From the NCBI RefSeq assembly GCF_001431595.1, contig NZ_LDJO01000010.1, positions 1 through 41,944 of the forward strand: DNA of 41,944 bases, written 5' to 3'. Below the pieces are notes generated by a model that was not told the DNA's origin, made no database searches, and saw only the letters and a list, made by a program, of their open reading frames with translations. This DNA is from Stenotrophomonas acidaminiphila (GTDB lineage Bacteria > Pseudomonadota > Gammaproteobacteria > Xanthomonadales > Xanthomonadaceae). Both the position numbers and the translations under genes were made by a program. Shown here piece by piece: positions 28,583 through 36,739 of the stretch. How positions within the stretch are numbered: position 1 is the first letter of the stretch; each line of letters opens with the position of its first letter.

Positions 28583-28855
28583 TCATGCCTCGTCTTCGTC
28601 CTCGTCTTCCTCGCCTTCCTCGTCCTCGTCGTCTTCCTCCTCGAACGCGTCCAGCTCCTGCACGCGCACGAAGTTGGGCAGTGCGTCGGCGAAGCCGATC
28701 TGCGCGCCATCGGCGATCATCGCCCGCACCTCGCGCTTCATCGCGCTTTCCACCAGCGCGAAGCACACCACGCCCTGCGCGCTTTCCTCGCCGTCTTCAT
28801 CGAACACGGCCACCCAGCCGGCCGCGGGCATGATCTGGATGATGTTGTCTTGCAT
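28583..28855 (-). CDS. Small conserved protein with a poly-acidic C-terminal tail
   Basis: A 90-residue protein. Residues 1-68 look like a compact alpha/beta unit (WVAVFDEDGEESAQGVVCFALVE, then an ADGAQIGFADALPNFVRV helix-strand). The last 20 residues are nearly all Asp and Glu (EEEDDEDEEGEEDEDEDEA). Such tails can mimic nucleic acid or bind basic proteins; that is inference. The ATG at 28855 has no strong binding site but lies six bases after the stop of a possible 23-residue frame. I know similar xanthomonad proteins only as hypotheticals. Confidence 0.72.
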   Translation of the reverse strand: MQDNIIQIMPAAGWVAVFDEDGEESAQGVVCFALVESAMKREVRAMIADGAQIGFADALPNFVRVQELDAFEEEDDEDEEGEEDEDEDEA

Positions 28856-28861
28856 GGACGG

Positions 28862-28933
28862 TCACCAGGATTGACTGAGCCCCAGAGCTTGCGCGAAGCG
28901 CATGGCCAACGCAATCGCGGCGCGCCGGTTCAT
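28862..28933 (-). CDS. Possible 23-residue leader peptide
   Basis: A short frame, MNRRAAIALAMRFAQALGLSQSW, ends six bases before the acidic-tail protein's ATG. GGAAAG lies four bases before its ATG. The tight spacing suggests translational coupling, but the frame is short enough to be chance. Confidence 0.25.
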   Translation of the reverse strand: MNRRAAIALAMRFAQALGLSQSW

Positions 28934-29088
28934 CCCGCTTTCCGCCCCCAGGCCGGCGCAGGCGGCCTGGCCCGCGCTGTCACGACAGGGCCCGCGCCAG
29001 CGCGCCCTGCCGCGCACAGCGGCCGCACGGATCGGGCAATGTCAGGCGGACAGCGGACGGCCTTGGCAAGGCCGCGCCGTGGCGGCGC

Positions 29089-29562
29089 TCAGTCCGCCGC
29101 CCAGGTGCCGCCGCCCTGCGCGCAGCTGGCCGGCAGGCCCGCCAGGTCGTCGGCCGAGCGTTCGTAGTAGTAACCGTCGAAATCCTGGCCGAACAGGCGC
29201 CGGCAGCTGCCCTGCGAGGGCGATGGGCAGGCGTCCATGTAGGTGATCTCGCCCGCCTTGCCCCCCATCTGCGCCGAGGTCTGCGCCAGCCCCTCGCACA
29301 CGCGCTTGAGCTGGGCCTCGGTGGCGGCCCCCGCGGTCTGCACGCAGTCGCGGGAGCGGATGACCTGGCCGAAAAGCTGGAACTCGCCGGCAATCATGCA
29401 GGCGTGCGTGGCACCGCCCTCCGACCCCGCCCCGGCCGCGGTCTCCACCGGCGCATCCGTCGGTGTCGCCGGCGCAGGCGCGTCCGGCGCGCCACAGGCC
29501 GCCAGCACGATCATCGCGCCGGTCAACGCCAATGCCCTTCCCTGTCGCCATGCCGATGCCAT
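29089..29562 (-). CDS. Putative lipoprotein, cysteine-rich
   Basis: A 157-residue lipoprotein. The signal sequence ends in the lipobox LAAC, so Cys23 would be acylated. A Pro/Ala/Thr-rich linker (about 24-55) leads to a small domain with six cysteines (CMIAGEF, RDCVQT, RVCEGL, DACPSP, SCRRLFG and ASCAQGG), probably three disulphides in the periplasm. I do not recognise the domain. The start at 29562 has AGGAG six bases upstream; an in-frame ATG at 29577 overlaps that binding site. Function unknown. Confidence 0.7.
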   Translation of the reverse strand: MASAWRQGRALALTGAMIVLAACGAPDAPAPATPTDAPVETAAGAGSEGGATHACMIAGEFQLFGQVIRSRDCVQTAGAATEAQLKRVCEGLAQTSAQMGGKAGEITYMDACPSPSQGSCRRLFGQDFDGYYYERSADDLAGLPASCAQGGGTWAAD

Positions 29563-29643
29563 GCAATGCTCCTTCATCCGGTGAAGGCCGATCATAGCGT
29601 GCGCGAGTGTCCTTCGATGGCGCGGGCACCGGGGTGCGGGCCG

Positions 29644-30768
29644 TCAGCGCCCGTCGGCTTCGCCCCGCAGCGCCAGTGGCCGCACCTGCTCCAGCAGGCT
29701 GACCAGGGTCCTGCCCGGTTCCTCCCACGGGATCATGTGCGCGGAATGCTCGAACCAGACGCCGCGCTTGTACGGCGCGCGCACCTGCGCCAGCCACGCC
29801 GCGGTCGGTTCCGAAGGCGTGGTGTAGTCGTGGCGCCCCATGAACATCAGCACCGGGATGGGGAACCGCTTCACCCCGCGGTAGTCCACCTGCAGGAACT
29901 CATCGAGCAGCCGCCCGAGGGTGAATTCGCTGCCGGCATTGATCGCGCAGCGCGCCGCATCGTCGTAGTCGGGCGACAACCGCGGCCCCTGGAAGAAGTA
30001 ATCCGACTCGCTGCGGAACGCGCTCAGGCCGCCGTAGTACTGCGGCCATTTGCGGGCCACGACGATGCGCTCGCGGGTGATCGGCGCGTCGCCCGGATAG
30101 GGTGCGATGGCCTCCATCTCGCGTACCGCTTCGGCATTGCCGCGCTCGCGCGCGGTGCGCAGGCCGTAATCGAAACTGACCCGCTCGTTGGTGCGCACGT
30201 CGATCACCTGGCCGATGCCGACATAGGCATGGAACAGGTCCGGGCGCTGCAATGCCGCCTGCATCGCCACCACCGTGCCCCAGCTGTGGCCGACCAGCAC
30301 GACCTTGCGCTTGTGATGGCGCCTGCGCAGGTAGTCGGCCAGCTCGATGGCATCGTCCACGTAGCGCTGGATGCGCAGCGTGCCGGCCACCTCCTCCCGT
30401 GGATTCAGCAGCAGCGTCCGGCCAGCCCCGCGCTGGTCGTAATTGACCACCGTGAAGTACTCCTCCAGCGGCCGCTGGAACTGCCACAGCGTCGGGATCA
30501 GCGGCGACGCCGGCCCGCCGTGCACGAACAGCAGCAGCGGGTTGTCGCGGTCCTGGCCGCGCACGTTCACCCATTGCGCGATGCCGCCGATCTGCGCCGC
30601 GTAATCCTCCTGCACGCCGCTGGGCGCGACGATGCGCCCCAGGTCGGCGATGATCCCGCGCGCTGGCGCGTAGCTGGAGCGGTCCGGGCAGGCATCCTGC
30701 GCGGCAGCCGCCAGGGGCGCCACGGCCAACATGAGCACGGCCAGCATGCGGCGGCTGTATTCGATCAT
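29644..30768 (-). CDS. Exported S33-type alpha/beta hydrolase (proline iminopeptidase-like)
   Basis: A 374-residue alpha/beta hydrolase with a signal peptide (MLAVLMLAVAPLAAAAQ). The oxyanion-hole motif HGGPASPLIP is typical of S33 peptidases. The nucleophile elbow is VGHSWGT, the acid is in GRHDYTTP and the catalytic histidine in HSAHMIPWEEP. NYDQRGAGRTL is also conserved in proline iminopeptidases. It should be a periplasmic peptidase or esterase; the substrate is unknown. The ATG at 30768 is preceded by GGAGG nine bases upstream. It lies downstream of a lipoprotein gene on the same strand after 83 bases. Confidence 0.85.
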   Translation of the reverse strand: MIEYSRRMLAVLMLAVAPLAAAAQDACPDRSSYAPARGIIADLGRIVAPSGVQEDYAAQIGGIAQWVNVRGQDRDNPLLLFVHGGPASPLIPTLWQFQRPLEEYFTVVNYDQRGAGRTLLLNPREEVAGTLRIQRYVDDAIELADYLRRRHHKRKVVLVGHSWGTVVAMQAALQRPDLFHAYVGIGQVIDVRTNERVSFDYGLRTARERGNAEAVREMEAIAPYPGDAPITRERIVVARKWPQYYGGLSAFRSESDYFFQGPRLSPDYDDAARCAINAGSEFTLGRLLDEFLQVDYRGVKRFPIPVLMFMGRHDYTTPSEPTAAWLAQVRAPYKRGVWFEHSAHMIPWEEPGRTLVSLLEQVRPLALRGEADGR

Positions 30769-30851
30769 CGTGGTCGGCCTCCACGCCGGCTTGGTGGCAG
30801 CGCCGGAAAGCGACGGTCCTGCAGCACCATCGCAGTGACGGCGGCGCCGGG

Positions 30852-31562
30852 TCATTCGCCCAGTTCCGGGTCCAGCAACAGGAGCGCGGCGGCGGCTGCG
30901 GCGAAGTACACACGCTGGTCATCGTCGAGCCGGCGGTCCAGGTGCACGCGGCCGCGGTTGAGCACGTCGACCACGGCGAGCGTGCTGCCGCCGTCTGCAA
31001 TCGCGTAACCGGTGGGTGTCATGCCGCTGACCGGCGTGCCCTGGTAGTCATACACCGCACGCACCGTGTAGTCGCTGCCCCACGGCGACCGCAGGTGGCC
31101 ACGCAGGCCATCGCCTTCGTGCATCACCTCCAGCACCTGCGGCGGGCGGCTGTCCATGCGCAGCCCACAGGCCAGCAGCGGCCCCGCCAGTGCCGTCACG
31201 TCGACCGTCACCCGGCCCGACGCGTCGCCCCGGCCCACGGTCCATGCCTGCGTGCGGCACTGCACCTCCACCGGCGGCTGGTCGCGCGCCACCATCGTGT
31301 AGTCGTAGGGCCTGGACGTGCGCCCCACGTCGAATGCCGGCAGCGGCACGCGCCAGGAGAACGTCGAGCCCTCGCGCATCTGCAGGGCGCTGTACGGGCC
31401 GAACCGCACCGGCTGGTTGAACCGCCGCGGCGAGTGGCCACTGACCTCGTAGGCCACCGCATCGGCAGCAAAGCCGTCGGGCATGCGCATCTGCGCGGGG
31501 GTGCAGGCCGGCAACAGCGGGAGCAGCAGCAGGCAGACCGCAACCGGAGCAGTGATGCGCAT
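30852..31562 (-). CDS. Putative lipoprotein of unknown function
   Basis: A 236-residue protein with a hydrophobic signal ending LLPAC, so Cys20 is a likely lipidation site. The mature domain has beta-rich stretches (VRFGPYSALQMREGSTFSW, DYTMVARDQPPVEVQCRTQAW) and two cysteines that may pair. The last part, STLAVVDVLNRGRVHLDRRLDDDQRVYFAAAAAALLLLDPE, is a long helix. I recognise no family with certainty. The ATG at 31562 is picked because the signal peptide starts there; no Shine-Dalgarno is evident. Confidence 0.65.
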   Translation of the reverse strand: MRITAPVAVCLLLLPLLPACTPAQMRMPDGFAADAVAYEVSGHSPRRFNQPVRFGPYSALQMREGSTFSWRVPLPAFDVGRTSRPYDYTMVARDQPPVEVQCRTQAWTVGRGDASGRVTVDVTALAGPLLACGLRMDSRPPQVLEVMHEGDGLRGHLRSPWGSDYTVRAVYDYQGTPVSGMTPTGYAIADGGSTLAVVDVLNRGRVHLDRRLDDDQRVYFAAAAAALLLLDPELGE

Positions 31563-31742
31563 GACGGTATCCAGCAGGGGCGATGGCCGGATGCTAGGGC
31601 CCGCGCGACGGGCGCCACCCCTGCCATTGGTTTGCCGGCCTGTGGACATTCAGCCGGTGTTGCCGGATCGGCCGGTCGCCGGGGCGCGGCCCCCCTTCTT
31701 GCGCGGCGGGACCAGTGGCCAATGCGCCCACGCCGCGACGGA

Positions 31743-32459
31743 TCAGTACCAGATGGCTGCTGGCAACCCCGTCGTATCCGGCTCCACTTGCGCAGGCAGC
31801 GATCGCGCACGGCCGCCAGCGATACGCTCGGCACTCCACAGCGCTGCCAATGCATCCAGTACGTCGTCGGTTGCGGCCTGCCGCGCTGGAACGGCACGCA
31901 CCAGTTCCATCACCGCGTCCCGGCCGAAGATGCCCGCCAGCAGGCTGACACGCACCTCCGCACCGGCAAAGGTGCGCTTGCCATCCACCAACCCACGCCC
32001 CGCCCCGCCATTGAGCGCAGCAAACGATACTTCTGGGTGTATTTCGCGCACCCGTTGCCGTGCATCCACGTCCCCCTGGAGCAGTTGGTCCCACTGGCGG
32101 ATCTTGGGCAGGATCGCGAACGACTGCGCACCGAAGCCCCGGCCGTCGATCTCCCGGTGGCGGCGGGATGCCTCGGGCTGCGAGCCCGCATCGAGAATGC
32201 CGCGCACGGGCGTGGAGAAAACACTACTGGCCCGCTTGCCGCCAACAAAGGAGCGCGCCTCGCGATCGGCCGGGCGGCCGCCCTGCTCGCAGAGTCCTAT
32301 CGGAATATCCACCGCGATCACCCGGGCCGTCCGGTGCGTGTGGAAAAGTCGCTGGGCGTCGGGGTACAGCGCATGCACCAGCCCGCCCCCGCCCCACCAT
32401 ACGGAGATCCATCCGCTGCCGGCGCCATCGACGCCGACGCATCCCTTGAACTGCTCCAT
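31743..32459 (-). CDS. DUF429 domain-containing protein (predicted RNase H-like nuclease)
   Basis: A 238-residue soluble protein. The N-terminal VGVDGAGSGWISVWW holds the first Asp of an RNase H-like fold, VIAVDIPIGLCEQGGRPADREAR is the conserved second acidic motif with its DIPIG turn, and FGAQSFAILPKIRQWD and REIHPEVSFAALNG are the later motifs. The C-terminal TDDVLDALAALWSA supplies another Asp pair. DUF429 proteins are predicted nucleases, but activity is unproved. GGGGGGGAAG lies just before the ATG at 32459. It lies downstream of the minus-strand lipoprotein group and 164 bases from nrdJb's terminator region. Confidence 0.85.
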   Translation of the reverse strand: MEQFKGCVGVDGAGSGWISVWWGGGGLVHALYPDAQRLFHTHRTARVIAVDIPIGLCEQGGRPADREARSFVGGKRASSVFSTPVRGILDAGSQPEASRRHREIDGRGFGAQSFAILPKIRQWDQLLQGDVDARQRVREIHPEVSFAALNGGAGRGLVDGKRTFAGAEVRVSLLAGIFGRDAVMELVRAVPARQAATDDVLDALAALWSAERIAGGRARSLPAQVEPDTTGLPAAIWY

Positions 32460-32562
32460 GCTTCCCCCCCGGGCACTGGTCACAGGACGACGCAGCCGCC
32501 TACGCACGCCTGCGTCCACACCAACTCGCAAGGCAGCCCCGTCGGCTGCTCCCCGCCGGCGG

Positions 32563-32598
32563 AAAAGACAAGGGCCGGGTGCTCGCGCACACCGGCCC
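32563..32598 (-). terminator. Intrinsic terminator of nrdJb
   Basis: On the minus strand a stem of GGGCCGG with CCGGCCC, extended inside by GTG/CAC around CGCGAG with one bulged T, is followed by TTGTCTTTT. It lies about 26 bases after the nrdJb stop. Confidence 0.75.
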
Positions 32599-32623
32599 CG
32601 ATCTCATCCGGCGTTGCCGCCGC

Positions 32624-33388
32624 TCAACCGCACTTGCTGTAGCCGCAATTCAGGCAGGTGGCGCATCCATCCATCACCACCAGCGCCTTGGTGCTGCACT
32701 TGTGGCACATGGTGGCGCTGGGCGGGAAGCTGGTTCCTTCGCCGGTGACCTGGACGTCCTCATCGCGCCCGGCGGGGACGGCGACTACGGCGTCAGTGTT
32801 TTTTTTTGAACGGTCCTCGAACTGCTTGCGCTTCTCGGCGATCAGCGCGCGCTGGTGGGCGCTCATTTCCGGATCGTGCAGCAGCCCGATCGACTTCATG
32901 TGGTCCTCGACGATGGAGCCCAGTTCGGCGACCAGCGACGGCATGTACACGCCGCCGGCCTTGAAATAGCCGCCCTTGGGGTCGAACACGGCCTTCATCT
33001 CGTCGACGATGAAAGTGACGTCGCCGCCCTTGCGGAACACCGCGGACATGATGCGGGTCAGCGCCACGATCCACTGGAAGTGCTCCATCGACTTGGAGTT
33101 GATGAAGATCTCGAACGGACGGCGCAGTTCGTGCTCGGTGCCGGCGTTGAGCACGATGTCGTTGATGGTCACGTAGAAGGCGTGCTCCACCAGCGGCGAC
33201 TTGATCTTGTAGGTGCTGCCGATCAGCACGTCGGGGCGCTCGATGCGCTCGTGCATGTGCACGATGTTGCTGTCCTGGGCATCGTCCTGCGCCTGTGCGA
33301 CCGGAGCCTTGGCCGTCGCTTCCCGGGCCTTGTCGTCCGGGGTGATGACGGAATAACCCTTGATTTTCTTGTCGATCTTGACGGCCAT
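32624..33388 (-). CDS. nrdJb: Class II ribonucleotide reductase C-terminal subunit NrdJb
   Basis: A 254-residue protein equivalent to the C-terminal part of split adenosylcobalamin-dependent ribonucleotide reductase. Residues about 55-175 are the TSCPD domain (KIKSPLVEHAFYVTINDIV, GTEHELRRPFEIFINSKSME). The tail holds CHKC and CATCLNCGYSKC, a zinc- or redox-type cysteine cluster that in such enzymes serves to reduce the active site. An A9 tract (32799-32807) encodes Ser194-Lys-Lys-Asn just before the tail. Slippage by one base either way reaches a stop within six codons and would remove the cysteines. It lies downstream of a histone-like gene and nrdJa on the same strand. Confidence 0.9.
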   Translation of the reverse strand: MAVKIDKKIKGYSVITPDDKAREATAKAPVAQAQDDAQDSNIVHMHERIERPDVLIGSTYKIKSPLVEHAFYVTINDIVLNAGTEHELRRPFEIFINSKSMEHFQWIVALTRIMSAVFRKGGDVTFIVDEMKAVFDPKGGYFKAGGVYMPSLVAELGSIVEDHMKSIGLLHDPEMSAHQRALIAEKRKQFEDRSKKNTDAVVAVPAGRDEDVQVTGEGTSFPPSATMCHKCSTKALVVMDGCATCLNCGYSKCG

Positions 33389-33426
33389 GGTGCGGGTCCT
33401 GGTTATGCGTTGTGATGCGGGTTGCA

Positions 33427-33455
33427 GCGTCCCCGCCCGCTGCGGGCGGGGACGC
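33427..33455 (-). terminator. 29-bp palindromic hairpin between the histone-like gene and nrdJb
   Basis: Two 14-base arms (GCGTCCCCGCCCGC and complement) meet at a single base. It starts about nine bases after the stop of the histone-like gene. There is no U-tract, so it may end part of the transcripts or stabilise the upstream mRNA rather than stop transcription fully. Confidence 0.6.
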
Positions 33456-33464
33456 GGGTGCGGC

Positions 33465-34184
33465 TTACTTGCGGGCGGCCTTCTTGACCGCCTTCTTCAC
33501 GGTCGCGGTCTTCTTCACGGCTGTCTTGCGCGCCGAAGCGGCTTTCTTCGCCACCGTCTTCTTTGCGGAAGCGGTCTTCCTGGCCACCGTCCTGCTGGCC
33601 GAGGCCGCCTTGCCGGCCACCTTCTTCTCGACCTTCTTCACCGCCTTCCTGGCGGCGGCGGTGCGGCTGGCGACTTTCTTGGCGACCTTCTTGCCGGCCT
33701 TGTCGACGGCCTTCTTCACCGCGGCGGTCTTCTTGGCGACGGCCTTGGCCACCTTCTTTTCGGCGGCCTTCACCGTCTTCCTGGCCGAGGCGACCTTCTT
33801 GACCGCCTTCTTCTCGGCGGCGGCGACGGCCTTCTTGGCGGCGGCCTTCTTGCCGGCACCCTTCTTCTTCAGGGCCACGGCCTCGGCCTTGGCGCTGGCC
33901 TTGGCGGCTTCCAGCTTGCGGCGCACGCGGGAAACGGTCTTGCCGACCTCCTTCTTCGCGGCGGCGGCCTTCTTGGCGACGACCTTCTCGGCCTTCTTGA
34001 CCGCCTTCTTCACCTTGGCGACCTGCCGGGTGGCGCCCGCCTCGACCTTGCGCGCGCGGGTCTTGACCGCGGCAACGGCATCGCCGGCGGTGGCGGCGAT
34101 GGCGTCACCCAGGCTGGCTGCGCTCTCCTTCACGTTCTCGGCGACCTGGGACACGGTCGCCGTCACACCATTGCCATTGCTCAT
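33465..34184 (-). CDS. Histone H1-like Lys/Ala-rich protein (AlgP/HC2-like)
   Basis: A 239-residue, very basic protein. The N-terminal 30 residues are an ordinary helical start (TATVSQVAENVKESAASLGD). The rest is low-complexity Lys/Ala with repeated KKA, AKK, VKK and ASARK units, as in eukaryote-like H1 tails, Chlamydia HC2 and Pseudomonas AlgP. Such tails bind DNA without sequence preference and may compact it or act in regulation. The start at 34184 follows AGGAGG six bases upstream. Its position, between nrdJa and nrdJb on the same strand, is unusual. Length of the repeat region is likely to vary between strains because repetitive Lys codons slip. Confidence 0.85.
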   Translation of the reverse strand: MSNGNGVTATVSQVAENVKESAASLGDAIAATAGDAVAAVKTRARKVEAGATRQVAKVKKAVKKAEKVVAKKAAAAKKEVGKTVSRVRRKLEAAKASAKAEAVALKKKGAGKKAAAKKAVAAAEKKAVKKVASARKTVKAAEKKVAKAVAKKTAAVKKAVDKAGKKVAKKVASRTAAARKAVKKVEKKVAGKAASASRTVARKTASAKKTVAKKAASARKTAVKKTATVKKAVKKAARK

Positions 34185-34325
34185 AAAGCCCTCCTGGGGG
34201 CATTGAATCGGTAACGTTGGCGATGCTGGGTTGAAGCCGGTGCAACACGAAGCAGCGCGACAGCCCGGTGGCGGCGGCCACCGTCGCCGCCCCGCGCTGC
34301 GACGGGACGGCGTGCGAAGGCGACT

Positions 34326-36479
34326 TCAGAACTTGCCGTAGTAGCCTTCCTTGAGGGCGTCGAACAGGTTGGCGGCGGTGTGCATTTCGCCGTCGTACTC
34401 GATCTGCTCGTTGCCCTTGACCTCCACCACCTGGCCGTCTTCCAGTTCGAAGCGGTAGGTGGTGTTCTCCAGGTCCGCCTCCTTGACCAGCACGCCCTGG
34501 AAGGCGGCCGGGTTGAAGCGGAACGTGGTGCAGCCCTTCAGGCCCTGCTGGTGGGCGTAGCGGTAGATGTCCTTGAACTGCTCGTACGGATAGTCGGTGG
34601 GGACGTTGGCGGTCTTGGAGATCGAGCTGTCCACCCACTTCTGCGCGGCGGCCTGCACGTCGACGTGCTCCTTCGGCGAGATGTCATCGGCGGCGATGAA
34701 GTAGTCCGGCAGGCGCGATTCGGCGTCCTCGGCGAACGGCATGGCCTTGGCGTTGACCAGTTCGCGGTAGGCCAGCAGTTCGAAGGAGAATACGTCCACC
34801 TTCTCCTTGCTCTTCTTGCCTTCGCGGATCACGTTGCGGCTGTAGTGGTGCGCGAACGAGGGCTCGATGCCGTTGGAGGCGTTGTTGGCCAGCGACAGGC
34901 TGATGGTGCCGGTCGGCGCGATGGAGCTGTGGTGGGTGAAGCGCGCGCCGGTCTCGGCCAGTTCGTCCACCAGTTCAGGGGCGACCGAGGCGATGCGCTG
35001 CATGTAACGGCTGTAGCGCGCGTGCAGCACCTTGCCCTGGATCTTCTGGCCGACCTTCCAGCCGTCCTTGCGCATCTCCGGACGCTGCCGCAGCATCGCC
35101 GCGGTGACCTCGAAGGCCTCCTCCATGATCGGCGCCGGGCCCTTCTCGCGAGCCAGTTCCAGGCCGGTTTCCCAGCCGGCCACGGCCATGTCGCGGGCGA
35201 TGGCCTCGGTGAACTCGCACGACTCCGGCGAACCGTACTTCATGCGCAGCATGGTCAGGGTGCTGCCCAGGCCGAGGAAGCCCATGCCGTGGCGGCGCTT
35301 GCGCATGATCTCGTTGCGCTGCTGTTCCAGCGGCAGGCCGTTGACCTCGACCACGTTGTCGAGCATGCGGGTGAACACGCGAACGACTTCCTTGTACTCG
35401 TCCCAGTCGAACGAGGCCTTGTCGGTGAACGGGTCGCGCACGAACTTGGTCAGGTTGACCGAGCCCAGCAGGCAGGCGCCGTAGGGCGGCAGCGGCTGCT
35501 CGCCGCAGGGGTTGGTGGCGCGGATGCTCTCGCACCACCAGTTGTTGTTCATCTCGTTGACGCGGTCGATCAGGATGAAGCCCGGCTCGGCGTAGTCGTA
35601 CGTCGAGACCATGATCATGTCCCACAGGTGGCGGGCACGGATGTGGCCGTACACCTTGCAGGCCACCAGGCCGTCGTCGCGGACGATGTAGTTCTCGTGG
35701 GTCGGCCATTCGCGCCAGACCACTTCCTCGCCGCTGGCCGGATCCAGCTCGGCCTGCTCCTTGGTGTTGATCGGGAACACCAGCGGCCAGTCGGCGTCCT
35801 TGTCCACCGCCTCCATGAAGCCGTCGGTGATCAGCAGCGACAGGTTGAACTGGCGCAGGCGGCCGTCCTCGCGCTTGGCGCGGATGAAGTCCTTCACGTC
35901 CGGGTGCGACACGTCGAAGGTGCCCATCTGCGCGCCGCGGCGGCCACCGGCCGAGGACACGGTGAAGCACATCTTGTCGTAGATATCCATGAAGGACATC
36001 GGCCCGGAGGTGTAGGCGCCGGCGCCGGCCACGAACGCACCGCGCGGGCGCAGGGTGCTGAACTCGTAGCCGATGCCGCAGCCGGCCTTCAGGGTCAGGC
36101 CGGCTTCGTGGACCTTCTCCAGGATGCCATCCATCGAGTCGGTGATGGTGCCCGACACGGTGCAGTTGATGGTGCTGGTGGCCGGCTTGTGTTCCTGCGC
36201 GCCGGCGTTGGAGGTGATGCGGCCGGCCGGGATCGCGCCACGGCGCAGCGCCCAGACGAAGCGCTCGTACCAGTAGGCACGCTTCTCGTCGCTGCCCTCG
36301 GCGTCGGCCAGGGCACGGGCCACGCGCTGGTAGGTGCCGTCGATATCGGCATCCAGCGCCTGCCCGGCCTTGGTCTTGAGGCGGTACTTCTTGTCCCAGA
36401 TGTCCTGCGAGGCGGGCTGCAGGGGGATAAGGTCCGATCGGGTTGGGTTGCTGACCACTTCCAGACGCACCGTGCTCAT
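34326..36479 (-). CDS. nrdJa: Class II (adenosylcobalamin-dependent) ribonucleotide reductase NrdJa
   Basis: A 717-residue catalytic chain. Landmarks: SNAGAQ and STINCTVSG (the first active-site cysteine), KAGCGIGYEFSTLRPRGA, SSAGGRRGAQMGTFDVSHPD, NPCGEQPLPPYGACLLGSVNL (the finger loop with the thiyl cysteine), RRRHGMGFLGLG-type and TGTISLSLANNASNGIEP. These place it with vitamin B12-dependent reductases that make deoxynucleotides with or without oxygen. The C-terminal part (LKGCTTFRFNPAAFQG) is also conserved. NrdJb supplies the missing domains. The ATG at 36479 has AAGGAGAG some 13 bases upstream. A likely NrdR box lies 230 bases upstream, with a long leader between. Confidence 0.93.
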   Translation of the reverse strand: MSTVRLEVVSNPTRSDLIPLQPASQDIWDKKYRLKTKAGQALDADIDGTYQRVARALADAEGSDEKRAYWYERFVWALRRGAIPAGRITSNAGAQEHKPATSTINCTVSGTITDSMDGILEKVHEAGLTLKAGCGIGYEFSTLRPRGAFVAGAGAYTSGPMSFMDIYDKMCFTVSSAGGRRGAQMGTFDVSHPDVKDFIRAKREDGRLRQFNLSLLITDGFMEAVDKDADWPLVFPINTKEQAELDPASGEEVVWREWPTHENYIVRDDGLVACKVYGHIRARHLWDMIMVSTYDYAEPGFILIDRVNEMNNNWWCESIRATNPCGEQPLPPYGACLLGSVNLTKFVRDPFTDKASFDWDEYKEVVRVFTRMLDNVVEVNGLPLEQQRNEIMRKRRHGMGFLGLGSTLTMLRMKYGSPESCEFTEAIARDMAVAGWETGLELAREKGPAPIMEEAFEVTAAMLRQRPEMRKDGWKVGQKIQGKVLHARYSRYMQRIASVAPELVDELAETGARFTHHSSIAPTGTISLSLANNASNGIEPSFAHHYSRNVIREGKKSKEKVDVFSFELLAYRELVNAKAMPFAEDAESRLPDYFIAADDISPKEHVDVQAAAQKWVDSSISKTANVPTDYPYEQFKDIYRYAHQQGLKGCTTFRFNPAAFQGVLVKEADLENTTYRFELEDGQVVEVKGNEQIEYDGEMHTAANLFDALKEGYYGKF

Positions 36480-36560
36480 GATGGTGGGAACTCTCCTTGT
36501 GCACCTTGCGGTGCGTTTACCGTTTCCCCGGTCGGGCGGGGCTGCAACGACGACGATGCC

Positions 36561-36578
36561 GGCGCGTGGTCACGCGCC
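36561..36578. repeat. 18-bp palindrome in the nrdJa leader
   Basis: GGCGCGTG-GT-CACGCGCC is an 8-base-pair perfect dyad with a 2-base centre. It lies about 90 bases upstream of the nrdJa start and inside the leader; it could be a protein site or part of an RNA stem. Confidence 0.5.
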
Positions 36579-36708
36579 TGCGGGCGGGCGGGGATTGGTC
36601 CGGCGAGGGCCGGGGGTCTGCATCGCTTCCGTCGTCATTGCACGCCTTCCTATGGGGTGCCTGCACCCCGGGCCTCAACCCTACTTCTTGGGGACGCATT
36701 TCACATCA

Positions 36709-36724
36709 ACCCAACATCTAGTGG
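36709..36724 (-). promoter_or_regulatory. Candidate NrdR box upstream of nrdJa
   Basis: CCACTAGATGTTGGGT on the minus strand matches the NrdR consensus (ACACWATATYTWGTGT type) at most positions, including the CAC...A.AT..T.G core. It lies just downstream of the possible -10 at 36740-36745. NrdR represses reductase genes when dATP is plentiful. A second box 31-32 bases away, usual for NrdR, was not found. Confidence 0.5.
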
Positions 36725-36739
36725 CTGATGGCGATGCCA

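Noticed and set aside
28934..29088. Additional gene between the acidic-tail protein and the lipoprotein
   Set aside because: No frame here has a start with a binding site and a sensible translation. I see only a small GGCCTT/AAGGCC stem after the lipoprotein stop.
33465..34184. Tandem repeat array or CRISPR-like structure
   Set aside because: The repetition comes from KKA/AKK codons of a Lys/Ala-rich protein. Units vary in length and sequence and there are no spacers.
34380..36728. Long open frame antisense to nrdJa, about 782 codons
   Set aside because: Same GC-rich shadow effect; no domain in the translation, and the sense strand encodes the reductase with all its motifs.
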